Assembly (NCBI GenBank): GCA_003279615.1
Contig: QCHM01000008.1
Location: 1 to 64,000 of the forward strand
From: Prochlorococcus sp. AG-402-B19
GTDB taxonomy: Bacteria; Cyanobacteriota; Cyanobacteriia; PCC-6307; Cyanobiaceae
Direction of reading: 5' to 3'
Length of the DNA: 64,000 bases
Below the pieces are notes generated by a model that had not been told where the DNA came from, did not search any database, and saw only the letters and a program-made list of their open reading frames with translations. Shown piece after piece: positions 27,480 through 37,036 of this stretch (the stretch's first letter is position 1; each line of letters begins with the position of its first letter). A program made the translations under genes and the position numbers.

Positions 27480-29630
27480 TTAAAAGTCATTGATTTTTAA
27501 TTTTTTATTACTCATATTTACAAAATATTTTAAACCATCAACAACACTATCTTGAGTATCAGAAAAGAACACTCTTGGTTGAGATTTAAAAGAATCTAAT
27601 GATAAGTCATGATCGAAAGGAACAATATTAGTGGTCAATCCCTTGATTAATTCAGCATCACCCTGCTGACTCGCCACAATAATAACCTGCTCTAAAGATA
27701 AACCCCAACGTAACGTCAAAAATCTAATAGCTTCCGCTCGTGATGCTCGCAAAGGAACAACATCTAAATACCAATGACATTTTAGGTGAGGAAAAGCAGC
27801 CAACCCAGAATTGCTGAGTCTTTTACGTACTAAAGGTAAAATTGCTTCACTTGGCTCTTTTAATAGATAACTAACCTTGAAAGGCGCTTGATTTTCTATT
27901 GATTGAAGTTCTAAATAATCTTTTAAATCGAACAAAACTTTTTCTACGCCTTGACGATCCCACTCAAGCGCTATTAAATCTTGCCAAAAAATATCTGATT
28001 TATCTGCATCCGCATAATAAATTTCAGTGCCAGCTTGGCATATCCAAACTGTGGGTTTGGGTAATTTTGTTTCTGCATATCGATAACGAGCAGATTTAAT
28101 TGATCTTCCAGTTAATATTCCCAATTCAAGATTCAAATTTAATGAATGATCTTGTAACTGATTTCTCAAAATAGATAAGCCATTATTAGATTGCTCAAGA
28201 TAATTATCTAAATCAAGAAATAATAATTTCTTTTTAATAGGAGAGGTCTCTGGAATATTTGCGAATGTCAAGTGACGAGGTGCAAGAAATTTCAATCGCT
28301 TTTGCATCAATGCAATGTAATTACAAACATGAGCATCCCAACTGAAATGCCTACTTACACCTTCAACGCCATTATTACTCCAGGTTTTCCATACAGAAAG
28401 ATTTGAACCTGCAGTCTCTAAGCCATCTCGAAACGCTTCTAAATCAGTTACGTCTACAAGTAAACCATTTTCACAGCGCGACAAAATATCTCTTGGGCCA
28501 CCATCATCAGTAGCCACCATAGGCAAACCACAGGCAGCAGCTTCTAATAATGTCAAACCAAATGGTTCTGTTAACGCAGGATTAACAAATAATCCCTTTC
28601 TATTTGCCACCCAACGGTATATTGAAGGAATTTGTTCTCTTTTATGTTGTTTTGGATAAGCAACTTTTCCATATAAATTATATTTATCAACCAGCTCAAA
28701 AACCTGTTGAAATACGTCTCTTTGTTGTTTATCAAGCTGACGTGAATCATCTCGACAACCTAAGATTAAAATAAGATTATGTCTTTGCTGAAGCAAGGAA
28801 GAACGTCCATAAGTCTCAATCAAAGCAGGAATATTTTTTCTCCTTACTGCTCTAGATATAGCCAAAAGAGGAGGAAGGTTTGTATCTCGCAAAAAGGGTG
28901 TAAAAAGTTTATCTAATTCTTTTTCTTCTAAATCTAAGTTGAGATCTTGTGAATGAAAACGATTTAAATCAACACCTGGTGGAATCACCTCTACTTTATT
29001 AGAACTAAATCGTCCATAACGAGCATATTGCTCTTCAGATTCTTGCCTAGTACTTGTTATCAGTAAATTTGCATGTGCTAAAGCCAATTCCTCAGCATCA
29101 ATTCTTTTACTAATTGAATAAGTCTGTTCTATTTGATCATGATCTACTCCAGCTGCTAATAATCTCCTGAGTTTTTCACGACCTAATGAATGACCAGTAA
29201 AAACCAAAGGCAAGCCCAATCTTCTACTTACCAATGCTCCGACATAACCAGCATCCGCATAATGAGCATGAATCCAATTAGGTAAATGATTTTTTTTCTG
29301 TAATCTTTGAACTATTTTATCGGCAAGATCATCTAAATAAGGCCATAACAATTCTTTTCTGATATAACGCTTAGGACCAAAAGGTAATCTAATAATTTCA
29401 GCAGAACTCGATATTTTTTCACATGGATTTGAGTAGTCAGAAGATACCCTTCTATCAACAATTAATCTAGTAATAAGTTCAACTTTTTCAACTTCTGGCC
29501 TTGCTGCAAGAACTTTGACTAATTCTAAAACGTATAAAGTTTGCCCCCCAGTATCTGAATCTCTTCCCAATTCAAGATCATGTGAACGGATTAAACCATG
29601 CAAATTTAAATGTAGAAGTCTTAATCCCAA
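27480..29630 (-). CDS. spsA: Sucrose-phosphate synthase with phosphatase-like C-terminus
   Basis: The 716-residue protein makes sucrose 6-phosphate from a nucleotide-glucose and fructose 6-phosphate. The N-terminal GT4 domain shows GRDSDTGGQTLYVLELVK (residues 22-39) and the EPFGLTLLEAAACGLP nucleotide-sugar block near residue 358. A HAD-type domain begins near residue 465 with LFLDLDNYLEQ. The HAD nucleophile and acid/base Asp are present, but the Thr is Tyr and the late GDxxxD motif reads GDAELI, so phosphatase activity is doubtful. The start is TTG; no in-frame ATG is seen nearby upstream. Sucrose is a compatible solute in this group. Confidence 0.9.
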   Translation of the reverse strand: MGLRLLHLNLHGLIRSHDLELGRDSDTGGQTLYVLELVKVLAARPEVEKVELITRLIVDRRVSSDYSNPCEKISSSAEIIRLPFGPKRYIRKELLWPYLDDLADKIVQRLQKKNHLPNWIHAHYADAGYVGALVSRRLGLPLVFTGHSLGREKLRRLLAAGVDHDQIEQTYSISKRIDAEELALAHANLLITSTRQESEEQYARYGRFSSNKVEVIPPGVDLNRFHSQDLNLDLEEKELDKLFTPFLRDTNLPPLLAISRAVRRKNIPALIETYGRSSLLQQRHNLILILGCRDDSRQLDKQQRDVFQQVFELVDKYNLYGKVAYPKQHKREQIPSIYRWVANRKGLFVNPALTEPFGLTLLEAAACGLPMVATDDGGPRDILSRCENGLLVDVTDLEAFRDGLETAGSNLSVWKTWSNNGVEGVSRHFSWDAHVCNYIALMQKRLKFLAPRHLTFANIPETSPIKKKLLFLDLDNYLEQSNNGLSILRNQLQDHSLNLNLELGILTGRSIKSARYRYAETKLPKPTVWICQAGTEIYYADADKSDIFWQDLIALEWDRQGVEKVLFDLKDYLELQSIENQAPFKVSYLLKEPSEAILPLVRKRLSNSGLAAFPHLKCHWYLDVVPLRASRAEAIRFLTLRWGLSLEQVIIVASQQGDAELIKGLTTNIVPFDHDLSLDSFKSQPRVFFSDTQDSVVDGLKYFVNMSNKKLKINDF

Positions 29631-29832
29631 GCAAAAACAATGGAAAGAATGCAGGATAATTAATTGATTTTTTGTTCATTAAACATAAAGAAAGAATAAT
29701 AATTTTATTTTTAAAATTAATGTAAATCTTTAAACTCCAGTGATAGAATGACTTTTAAAAGGAAAACTGAGAATAACGCCTAGAAAAAGAATCTTTGAAG
29801 TTAAGTAATATGAACAGAAGTCAATATTATTT

Positions 29833-32781
29833 TCATGCTTTTTTTGGCGGATGATGTTCTAAAACTTTTTTAAGATATTTACCGGTATAACTATTTGAAT
29901 TTGATGCAACTTCTTCAGGAGTACCCATAGCAATAATTTCACCTCCTCGATTGCCTCCTTCCGGACCCATATCAATAATCCAATCTGAACATCTAATAAC
30001 ATCTAAATTATGTTCAATAACAATAATTGAGTTTCCTTTATCTACTAATCTCTGTATAACATCCATTAATTTATGCACATCATAAAAACTTAAACCAGTT
30101 GTAGGTTCGTCAATTAAATAAAGAGTTTTACCAGTAGCTCTTCTAGATAGCTCTGTCGCAAGTTTTACTCGTTGAGCTTCACCTCCAGATAATGTTGGAG
30201 CAGGTTGACCAAGCTTGATATAACCTAAACCAACATCTAAGAGTGTTCGTAATCGATCTGAAGCTTGTGGGATTGCAGAAAAAACATCAACAGCTTGTTC
30301 AACAGTCATTTCTAATACATCAGAAATAGAAAAATTTTTATATTTCACTTGTAATGTCTCTCGATTAAATCTGGCTCCTTTGCAGACATCACATTGAACA
30401 TAAACATCTGGGAGAAAATTCATCTCAATGATATTTACACCTTGACCACGACACGCCTCGCATCTTCCACCTTTTACATTAAAACTAAATTGCCCTGCTT
30501 GATATCCTCTTGCTTTTGCTTCAACAGAAGAAGCGAAGATTTGACGTATAGGATCAAATGCACCTGTATAAGTAGCCGTATTAGAGCGAGGAGTTCTGCC
30601 AATTGGTGACTGATCAATAACAATAACTTTATCAATGGATTTTATACCTTTTAGTTCTTTTAAACCTTTTGGGAAAGGAACTTTTAAACCAAGAGAATGA
30701 GTTAAAGCAGGATGTAGTAATTCATTTATTAAAGTACTTTTACCACTTCCACTAACTCCAGTAACAGCAACCAATCTACCTAATGGAAAGTCTACTGAAA
30801 CATTTTTTAAATTATTTTTATCACAATCAATCAAGCGCAATTTTCTTTGCACTGAATCTCTGCGACTAGTAGGAGTTGGAATAGATGAACGGCCACTAAG
30901 ATAAGCTCCTGTTAATGATTCTTTTGCGCCCAACAAACGCCCTATAGATCCTTCAGCAATAATTTTCCCTCCATGCACACCAGCTCCAGGACCAATATCA
31001 ACCAAGTGATCTGCCGCCCTTATAGTATCTTCATCATGTTCAACAACCACCAAAGTATTACCTAAATCGCGTAATTTTTTCAATGTAGACAATAATCGAT
31101 CATTGTCTCTTTGATGTAGTCCAATACTAGGCTCGTCTAATACATATAGAACTCCTGTTAAGCCTGCACCTATTTGAGTAGCAAGACGTATACGTTGAGC
31201 TTCCCCTCCTGACAAGGTCATTGCAGGTCTATCTAAGGTTAAATAATCCAGTCCAACATCCAAAAGAAATTTAAGCCGTAATCGAATCTCTTTTAAGACT
31301 AATTCTCCAATCTTTTTTTGTTTATTAGAAAGTAATTGCTTTGAGTTTTTAGACTTCTCAAGACCCATTAATTCTTCTACATTCTCAAGTGTTTTGGAAA
31401 CACTACATGAAGTAAGATCAGTGATTGAATAAGGACCAAGTTTTACAGCAAGAGCTTCAGCACGTAATCTCTTGCCATGACAAGTTGCACAAGGTACTAG
31501 TTCAAGATATTTTTCTAACTTTTGTCGAACAGATTCACCATTTGCATCCTGTAATTGTCTTTCTAAAATTGGTAAAATACCTTCAAAAGGTCTTTTAAAA
31601 CCAGAATCTTGTTTATATCTACTATCAACTTTTATTAAAATTGGTTCTTTACTTCCATTTAACAAAATATTTTTTTGCTCTTCTTTTAAATCTTTCCAAG
31701 GAGTTTTTATCTCAAAACCAAACGCTTCCCCAACAGAGAATAATAATGAAAAATAATATGAATTATCCTTATCACTCCATGGTGCAACTGCAGCATAAAC
31801 AGGCAATGATGGATCAGGTATAACTCTTTCGCAAGTAAATTTCTTTAAATGTCCAAGACCATGACAATCAGGACATGCTCCATATGGACTATTGAATGAA
31901 AATAACCTAGGAGACAATTCTTCTATAACTGCTCCATGCACTGGGCAAGCAAAATTTTCAGAAAATAATCTTTCTCTATCAATCCCATTAGGAAGTTCTT
32001 CATTCTTTTTGGGGACTGCTTCAACTATCGCTAAACCATCACCTCTTTTCAAAGTAGTAGTTAATGAATCGGTTAATCTCTCTTCAATTCCCTCTCTAGC
32101 AATCAATCTATCAACAACGACTTCAATAGAATGAACTTGATTTTTATCTAGCTCTATATTATCTGCTAATTCTCTAACTTCTTTATTAATTCTGACTCTG
32201 ACAAATCCCTCTGCAGCAAGTCCAGACAATAACTTTGAGTGAGTGCCTTTTTTACCTCTAACCACTGGAGCAAGTAATTGATATCGAGTGCCTTCTGGAA
32301 GGGTCTTTATTTGATCAACCATCTCGTCAATAGTTTGAGGCTTAATTGGCCTGGAACACTCTGGACAATGAGGCTCTCCTGCTCTGCCAAAAAGCAAACG
32401 AAAATAATCTTGTATTTCTGTAACCGTTCCAACTGTTGAACGAGGGTTATGACTTGTTGATTTTTGATCAATAGAAATAGCTGGAGATAGACCCTCAATT
32501 GAATCAACATCTGGTTTATCAACCTGACCCAAAAATTGTCGTGCATAAGCAGACAAACTCTCAACATATCTCCTTTGTCCTTCAGCAAAAATAGTGTCAA
32601 AAGCTAAAGAACTTTTACCACTTCCACTTACACCTGTAAAAACAACGAGTTTATTTCTTGGAATTGATAAATCAACGTTTTTTAAATTGTGCTGCCTTGC
32701 ACCACGAACAGTTATGACCCCTTCACTAGAAGGATCAGTATTTAATCTCTTTTTTATTGAATTAGATTCTGAACTTCCCAT
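29833..32781 (-). CDS. uvrA: Excinuclease ABC subunit A
   Basis: The 982-residue DNA damage sensor of nucleotide excision repair has two ABC ATPase modules: Walker A GVSGSGKSSLAFDT near residue 50 and GVSGSGKSTLI near residue 672, each with an LSGGEAQR signature. Zinc-finger cysteines are visible, including CPECSRP near 140 and CEACRGQG plus CDVCKGARF near 780. The C-terminus ends in a short basic tail. Length is normal. It lies downstream of recN on the same strand (44-base gap), a neighbourhood of DNA repair genes. No LexA-type box was found between them. Confidence 0.97.
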   Translation of the reverse strand: MGSSESNSIKKRLNTDPSSEGVITVRGARQHNLKNVDLSIPRNKLVVFTGVSGSGKSSLAFDTIFAEGQRRYVESLSAYARQFLGQVDKPDVDSIEGLSPAISIDQKSTSHNPRSTVGTVTEIQDYFRLLFGRAGEPHCPECSRPIKPQTIDEMVDQIKTLPEGTRYQLLAPVVRGKKGTHSKLLSGLAAEGFVRVRINKEVRELADNIELDKNQVHSIEVVVDRLIAREGIEERLTDSLTTTLKRGDGLAIVEAVPKKNEELPNGIDRERLFSENFACPVHGAVIEELSPRLFSFNSPYGACPDCHGLGHLKKFTCERVIPDPSLPVYAAVAPWSDKDNSYYFSLLFSVGEAFGFEIKTPWKDLKEEQKNILLNGSKEPILIKVDSRYKQDSGFKRPFEGILPILERQLQDANGESVRQKLEKYLELVPCATCHGKRLRAEALAVKLGPYSITDLTSCSVSKTLENVEELMGLEKSKNSKQLLSNKQKKIGELVLKEIRLRLKFLLDVGLDYLTLDRPAMTLSGGEAQRIRLATQIGAGLTGVLYVLDEPSIGLHQRDNDRLLSTLKKLRDLGNTLVVVEHDEDTIRAADHLVDIGPGAGVHGGKIIAEGSIGRLLGAKESLTGAYLSGRSSIPTPTSRRDSVQRKLRLIDCDKNNLKNVSVDFPLGRLVAVTGVSGSGKSTLINELLHPALTHSLGLKVPFPKGLKELKGIKSIDKVIVIDQSPIGRTPRSNTATYTGAFDPIRQIFASSVEAKARGYQAGQFSFNVKGGRCEACRGQGVNIIEMNFLPDVYVQCDVCKGARFNRETLQVKYKNFSISDVLEMTVEQAVDVFSAIPQASDRLRTLLDVGLGYIKLGQPAPTLSGGEAQRVKLATELSRRATGKTLYLIDEPTTGLSFYDVHKLMDVIQRLVDKGNSIIVIEHNLDVIRCSDWIIDMGPEGGNRGGEIIAMGTPEEVASNSNSYTGKYLKKVLEHHPPKKA

Positions 32782-32825
32782 TAGGGAAAATTGTTAATGA
32801 TTAATTGTATAAAAAAATATGCTCA

Positions 32826-34511
32826 TCATGCAGCTTTGTGTTCAAGCAAACTCGCCGCATAAGCTTTTGCTTCTACGATTTCTCCTCCAGCTAATGTCGC
32901 TAGTTCCTTCTCTCTATCTGCTATTTCCTTCAAATAAGTAAGCTTAGAAACAGTATTCCCATCGATTACAGTCTTTTTAAAAGCAAAATGATTATCAGCA
33001 AATGCTGCAATTAAAGGTTGATGAGTCACACAAAATACTTGCCTATGAGCGGATAACTCACTAAGAAGATTAGCGACGTAACTACTAACTGATCCACTAA
33101 CACCTGAATCAATTTCATCAAAAATCAAAAGATTCGTTTGATCGAATGAAGAAAATATCGCCTTTATAGCAAGAAGAACTCTAGACTTTTCACCACCGGA
33201 TGCTATTTCTGACAAAGGAGCCAAAGGAAATCCAGGATTTGCAGAAAACATGAAATTAACTTTATCTATTCCATTAACCGTTGGTTCACATTCTTGGAAA
33301 ATAATTTTAAATCGAACATTAGGAATGCCTAATTCTTTTAAACTTTTTATTAACTTGTCTTCTAGTTTTAGAGCAGTTGTTTTTCTTATGCTTGATAATT
33401 CTTGATTTGAAGTATCTCTTTGAATTCTATACTTTTTCTCTAGAGAAATAAGTTCTTTGATTTTAAAATCATCATTTTGAGGAGACAAATAATTATTTAA
33501 TTCATCTTTATAAGAAATGAGCTCAGGTAAATTTTTTTGATATTTTTTTTGATATAATTTAAGAGTAGACAGTCTAACTTGTATATCATTTAATAAAATG
33601 GGGTCTATATCAAGTGTGTTTTCATAATCTTTAATCTGGCAAATTAAATCATACAATGTATTAACTATTGCAGAAAAATTATCAAAAATTGGTTCCAAGG
33701 TGGAATCAATTTTTGATAAATGCTTTAATTCATTAATGCAAAAATTTGTATGATCTAAAAGTGAAGGGTATTCATCCATGCTCTCATCTAAACGAATTAA
33801 TAGAGACTTAATTCCCTCTTTTAGTCTTAATAGATTTGAATTTCTTGTCTGATCAATTTCTAGCTTAATATCTTCATGTGAATCCTCTAATTTTAATTTT
33901 TCTAAGTCTTGATATATATATTGCATTTCCTCAAGTTCTTTTTTAGATTCTAAAATTTTAGATTGAGCTTCATTTAATTTAAAATTAGAATCTTGCCAAA
34001 TCTTCCAATTTTGACTGACATTAGTAATAGATTGCTGATTTTTTGTTAAACCTAAAGAATCTAATAACTTCAATTGATAAGATATATCATGAAGGAAAAA
34101 AGTATCTCCCTGCAGCGTAAAGTCTAATAATAATGATCTCAAGTGTGAAATTTGATCTCTATTCACCAGTACACCATTAATTCTAAATCTAGATTTATAT
34201 TTACCTTCTTTTAAACGCCACTCACGCGTAACTATTAACTCATCCTCAGCATCAACCTTTTGATCGATGAGCCACTCTTTAGTAGATGGCAAAACAAAAA
34301 ACATACCTTCAACTGATGAAAAAGATGAACCTTTTGCAACCAATCGACTATCTAGCGGGGCTTTTTTCGTTGCCAAAAGAGCATTTAAAGAATCGATAAA
34401 TATTGATTTTCCCGAACCAGTTTGGCCTGTAAAAACAGTAAATCCCTTCTTAAAGTCGATCTCTATATTTCCAAATAGAGTTATATTTTGAAAGCGAAGA
34501 CTGTTTAGCAT
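32826..34511 (-). CDS. recN: DNA repair protein RecN
   Basis: The 561-residue SMC-like ATPase acts in recombinational repair of double-strand breaks. Walker A is FTGQTGSGKSIFIDSL (about residues 28-43). Long coiled-coil arms fill the middle (about 150-370). The C-terminal signature ASGGEKSRVLLAIKAI and Walker B LLIFDEIDSGVSG are clear. The N-terminus MLNSLRFQNITLFGNIEIDF is typical. It is divergent from the ABC1-kinase gene across a 75-base gap that holds a palindrome and phased TAGAA repeats. Confidence 0.95.
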   Translation of the reverse strand: MLNSLRFQNITLFGNIEIDFKKGFTVFTGQTGSGKSIFIDSLNALLATKKAPLDSRLVAKGSSFSSVEGMFFVLPSTKEWLIDQKVDAEDELIVTREWRLKEGKYKSRFRINGVLVNRDQISHLRSLLLDFTLQGDTFFLHDISYQLKLLDSLGLTKNQQSITNVSQNWKIWQDSNFKLNEAQSKILESKKELEEMQYIYQDLEKLKLEDSHEDIKLEIDQTRNSNLLRLKEGIKSLLIRLDESMDEYPSLLDHTNFCINELKHLSKIDSTLEPIFDNFSAIVNTLYDLICQIKDYENTLDIDPILLNDIQVRLSTLKLYQKKYQKNLPELISYKDELNNYLSPQNDDFKIKELISLEKKYRIQRDTSNQELSSIRKTTALKLEDKLIKSLKELGIPNVRFKIIFQECEPTVNGIDKVNFMFSANPGFPLAPLSEIASGGEKSRVLLAIKAIFSSFDQTNLLIFDEIDSGVSGSVSSYVANLLSELSAHRQVFCVTHQPLIAAFADNHFAFKKTVIDGNTVSKLTYLKEIADREKELATLAGGEIVEAKAYAASLLEHKAA

Positions 34512-34586
34512 AACTCAAAGCAATCAAAAAGACGCAAACTAGGCCTAGAATGGTTTAGAAGGGATGTAGAACATTGCCATACCAAA

Positions 34587-36446
34587 ATGGCTGAAGAATT
34601 AAGCGATTTTATTGAAGCCTCAGGTCTACTTAACTATGACCCTGAAGCTATTGACTCAATCTACAAAAAAAATCCAATTCGTCTACTACGCAGACTTTGG
34701 CAGACACTTCTACCGATAGGATTATTTTTACTTGGCGTTGGATGGGAAAAATTAATTGGAACTTTAGAAAAAGACGAAAGAAAAACTATTAGAGCGAAAG
34801 AATTTACAAAATTACTTGTTGATTTAGGACCAGCATTCATCAAAGCTGGACAAGCACTGTCTACTAGACCAGACATAGTTCCTGCAATAGTCTTAGAAGA
34901 GTTAGCACAGCTTCAAGATCAACTACCAGGATTTGAAAGCAAACTTGCAATGGCATGCATTGAAGAAGATCTAGAAGATAAAGTAAAAAACATTTTCAAA
35001 GAAATAGATAAAGAACCTATTTCTGCTGCATCTCTAGGTCAAGTACATAAAGCAGTACTAAAAAGCGGAGAAAAAGTTGCTGTTAAGATCCAAAGACCAG
35101 GTTTAAGGGAACAAATCACTCTAGATTTATATATAGTAAGAAATATAGCTATCTGGTTTAAAAATAATATTGGATTAATCAGAAGTGATTTAGTAGCATT
35201 AATTGATGAATTAGGTAAAAGAATTTTTGAAGAAATGGATTATATTAATGAAGCTAATAATGCAGAAAAGTTTAAAGAACTTCATAAAGAAAATAATAAA
35301 ATAGCAGTACCAAAAATATATAGACAAGCAACGAGCAGAAGAGTTCTGACAATGGAATGGATAGATGGTATAAAATTAACAAACATAGATGCAGTCAAAA
35401 AATTAGGAATTAATCCAAACGAAATGATAGAGATCGGAGTAAGTTGCAGTCTTCAACAACTTATTGAACATGGTTTCTTTCACGCAGATCCTCATCCTGG
35501 TAATATTTTAGCAATGAAAGATGGCCGATTATGTTATCTAGACTTTGGAATGATGAGTGACATTACACAACAATCAAGAGTCGGATTAATAAGAGCAGTA
35601 GTTCATCTTGTAAATAGAAAATTTGATAAACTCTCTTATGATTTTGTGCAATTAGGTTTCCTGTCTGAACAAGTTGATTTAGAACCAATAGCTCCAGCGT
35701 TTGAAAGTGTTTTTACTAATGCTTTAGAAATAGGAGTAAATAAAATGGACTTTAAAGCTGTAACAGATGATATGTCAGGGATTATGTATAAATTTCCATT
35801 TAAATTGCCTCCTTATTATGCATTAATAATTAGATCATTAATCACATTAGAAGGTATAGCACTAAGTGTAGATCCGAATTTTAAAATACTTGGAGCAGCA
35901 TATCCTTATTTTGCAAGAAGATTAATGGAAGATGAAAACCCAGAACTAAGAAATAGTTTAAAAGAAATGCTTTTTGATCAAGATAGTTTAAAATTAGAGA
36001 GGTTAGATGATCTTTTAACAAGCGCGACTAAAGAAAAGCAATTAGATAGTGAAAAAATCCTAGATCAAACAATAGATTTTTTATATTCAAAAAAGGGAAT
36101 TATTCTTAGAAATGAATTAGTAAATGTATTAGCTACAAAAATAGATAGTATTGGATGGAAAACTATAATAAAAATAAATAATAGACTACCATTTAAAATT
36201 CGTTCAAAAACTATTGCAAAATCTTCAAAAATAAATACTAGTCAAATTTTAAACATGTCTTCAATCAAAAAATTATTTAACACGTCGTCAATGAAGCCAG
36301 GATTTAAGAGAAAAATGATATTTAAAAAAATACCACGAATTCTAATAACTAAAGATACCTATAAAATGGGGTTAGGTCTAATGAAGAAAACATCGGAAAA
36401 AAGCATTATAAGATTAGTTAAAGTCGCAGCAGGTGTACAACAATAA
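34587..36446 (+). CDS. ABC1/UbiB-family atypical kinase
   Basis: The 619-residue protein belongs to the ABC1K (UbiB/ADCK) family. The diagnostic KxGQ motif is seen in FIKAGQALSTRPD near residue 91. The Ala-rich nucleotide loop is ISAASLGQVHKA near residue 148, the lysine is VAVKIQRPG, and the metal-binding HADPHPGNIL and YLDFGMM follow near residues 298 and 317. A hydrophobic segment occurs near residue 40 and the C-terminus is long and basic. Cyanobacterial members are linked to prenylquinone metabolism and stress, but the substrate is unknown. A DUF1400-type gene follows with no gap. Confidence 0.92.
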   Translation: MAEELSDFIEASGLLNYDPEAIDSIYKKNPIRLLRRLWQTLLPIGLFLLGVGWEKLIGTLEKDERKTIRAKEFTKLLVDLGPAFIKAGQALSTRPDIVPAIVLEELAQLQDQLPGFESKLAMACIEEDLEDKVKNIFKEIDKEPISAASLGQVHKAVLKSGEKVAVKIQRPGLREQITLDLYIVRNIAIWFKNNIGLIRSDLVALIDELGKRIFEEMDYINEANNAEKFKELHKENNKIAVPKIYRQATSRRVLTMEWIDGIKLTNIDAVKKLGINPNEMIEIGVSCSLQQLIEHGFFHADPHPGNILAMKDGRLCYLDFGMMSDITQQSRVGLIRAVVHLVNRKFDKLSYDFVQLGFLSEQVDLEPIAPAFESVFTNALEIGVNKMDFKAVTDDMSGIMYKFPFKLPPYYALIIRSLITLEGIALSVDPNFKILGAAYPYFARRLMEDENPELRNSLKEMLFDQDSLKLERLDDLLTSATKEKQLDSEKILDQTIDFLYSKKGIILRNELVNVLATKIDSIGWKTIIKINNRLPFKIRSKTIAKSSKINTSQILNMSSIKKLFNTSSMKPGFKRKMIFKKIPRILITKDTYKMGLGLMKKTSEKSIIRLVKVAAGVQQ

Positions 36447-37010
36447 ATGAATCTAAAATATCAGAATATTATATTATTAATAGTGCTATTTTTATTTCCA
36501 AGTGGTAAATGTGCGGAAACAATATTTCTTTATAAAGGGACTTTTAGTAGAACAATAACAATTGAAGATTTATATAATTTTAAAAAATCTAAAGTACCAA
36601 GCAATCAATTAAAAAACCTTATAAAAATCACTAATCAAAATGAAAAAGACTTACATAAAGTTTTATCTTATGAAATAGATATACCTCTAAAAACCAGTAG
36701 CAGGTTAATGAATAGCAAAATAGGAAAAGTATTTTTAAGTAGAATATCTAAAATTATTTATCCTAATAAAATTTTAGATAGAAACATAGGAATCAAAGCA
36801 TTAAGGTCTGGAATTCTATTAAGTTCATACAATAAAAATGAAAAAATCAATCTAATAGATTTTTTTAAAGCTTATCCAAATAAAAATATTGCTATTGACC
36901 TAAACGCATTGAGTAAAACCTTAAAAAAGGTAAAATCATTAAAAGAATTAATCGAATTTTACTCAAATTCACCTTTCAAGAAACTAAAAGATGGAAGCTC
37001 GAGCAATTAG
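36447..37010 (+). CDS. Exported DUF1400-type protein
   Basis: The 187-residue protein has a signal peptide-like N-terminus (NIILLIVLFLFPSGKCAE; possible cleavage near residue 23). The body resembles the cyanobacterial DUF1400 domain, which is often attached to an alpha/beta hydrolase, with FSRTITIEDLYNFKKS near residue 33 and a basic core. The hydrolase part is absent here. Its ATG directly follows the stop codon of the ABC1-type kinase gene, so translation is probably coupled. Function unknown; an exported lipid-related role is only a guess. Confidence 0.65.
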   Translation: MNLKYQNIILLIVLFLFPSGKCAETIFLYKGTFSRTITIEDLYNFKKSKVPSNQLKNLIKITNQNEKDLHKVLSYEIDIPLKTSSRLMNSKIGKVFLSRISKIIYPNKILDRNIGIKALRSGILLSSYNKNEKINLIDFFKAYPNKNIAIDLNALSKTLKKVKSLKELIEFYSNSPFKKLKDGSSSN

Positions 37011-37036
37011 ATTGTTTAAAACTATTTAATGAATAA

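Noticed and set aside
27474-27488. GACTTTTTAAAAGTC short hairpin at the spsA 3' end
   Set aside because: Stem is only 6-7 bp of mostly A/T with almost no loop, too weak to call a terminator.
29631-29832. 202-base gap between uvrA and spsA examined for small genes or RNAs
   Set aside because: Only an AT-rich sequence and an 11-codon frame are seen; nothing is supportable.
32782-32825. Search for a LexA-type SOS box between recN and uvrA
   Set aside because: The 44-base gap holds no paired half-sites; the recN leader shows only TAGAA repeats, which do not form a LexA palindrome.
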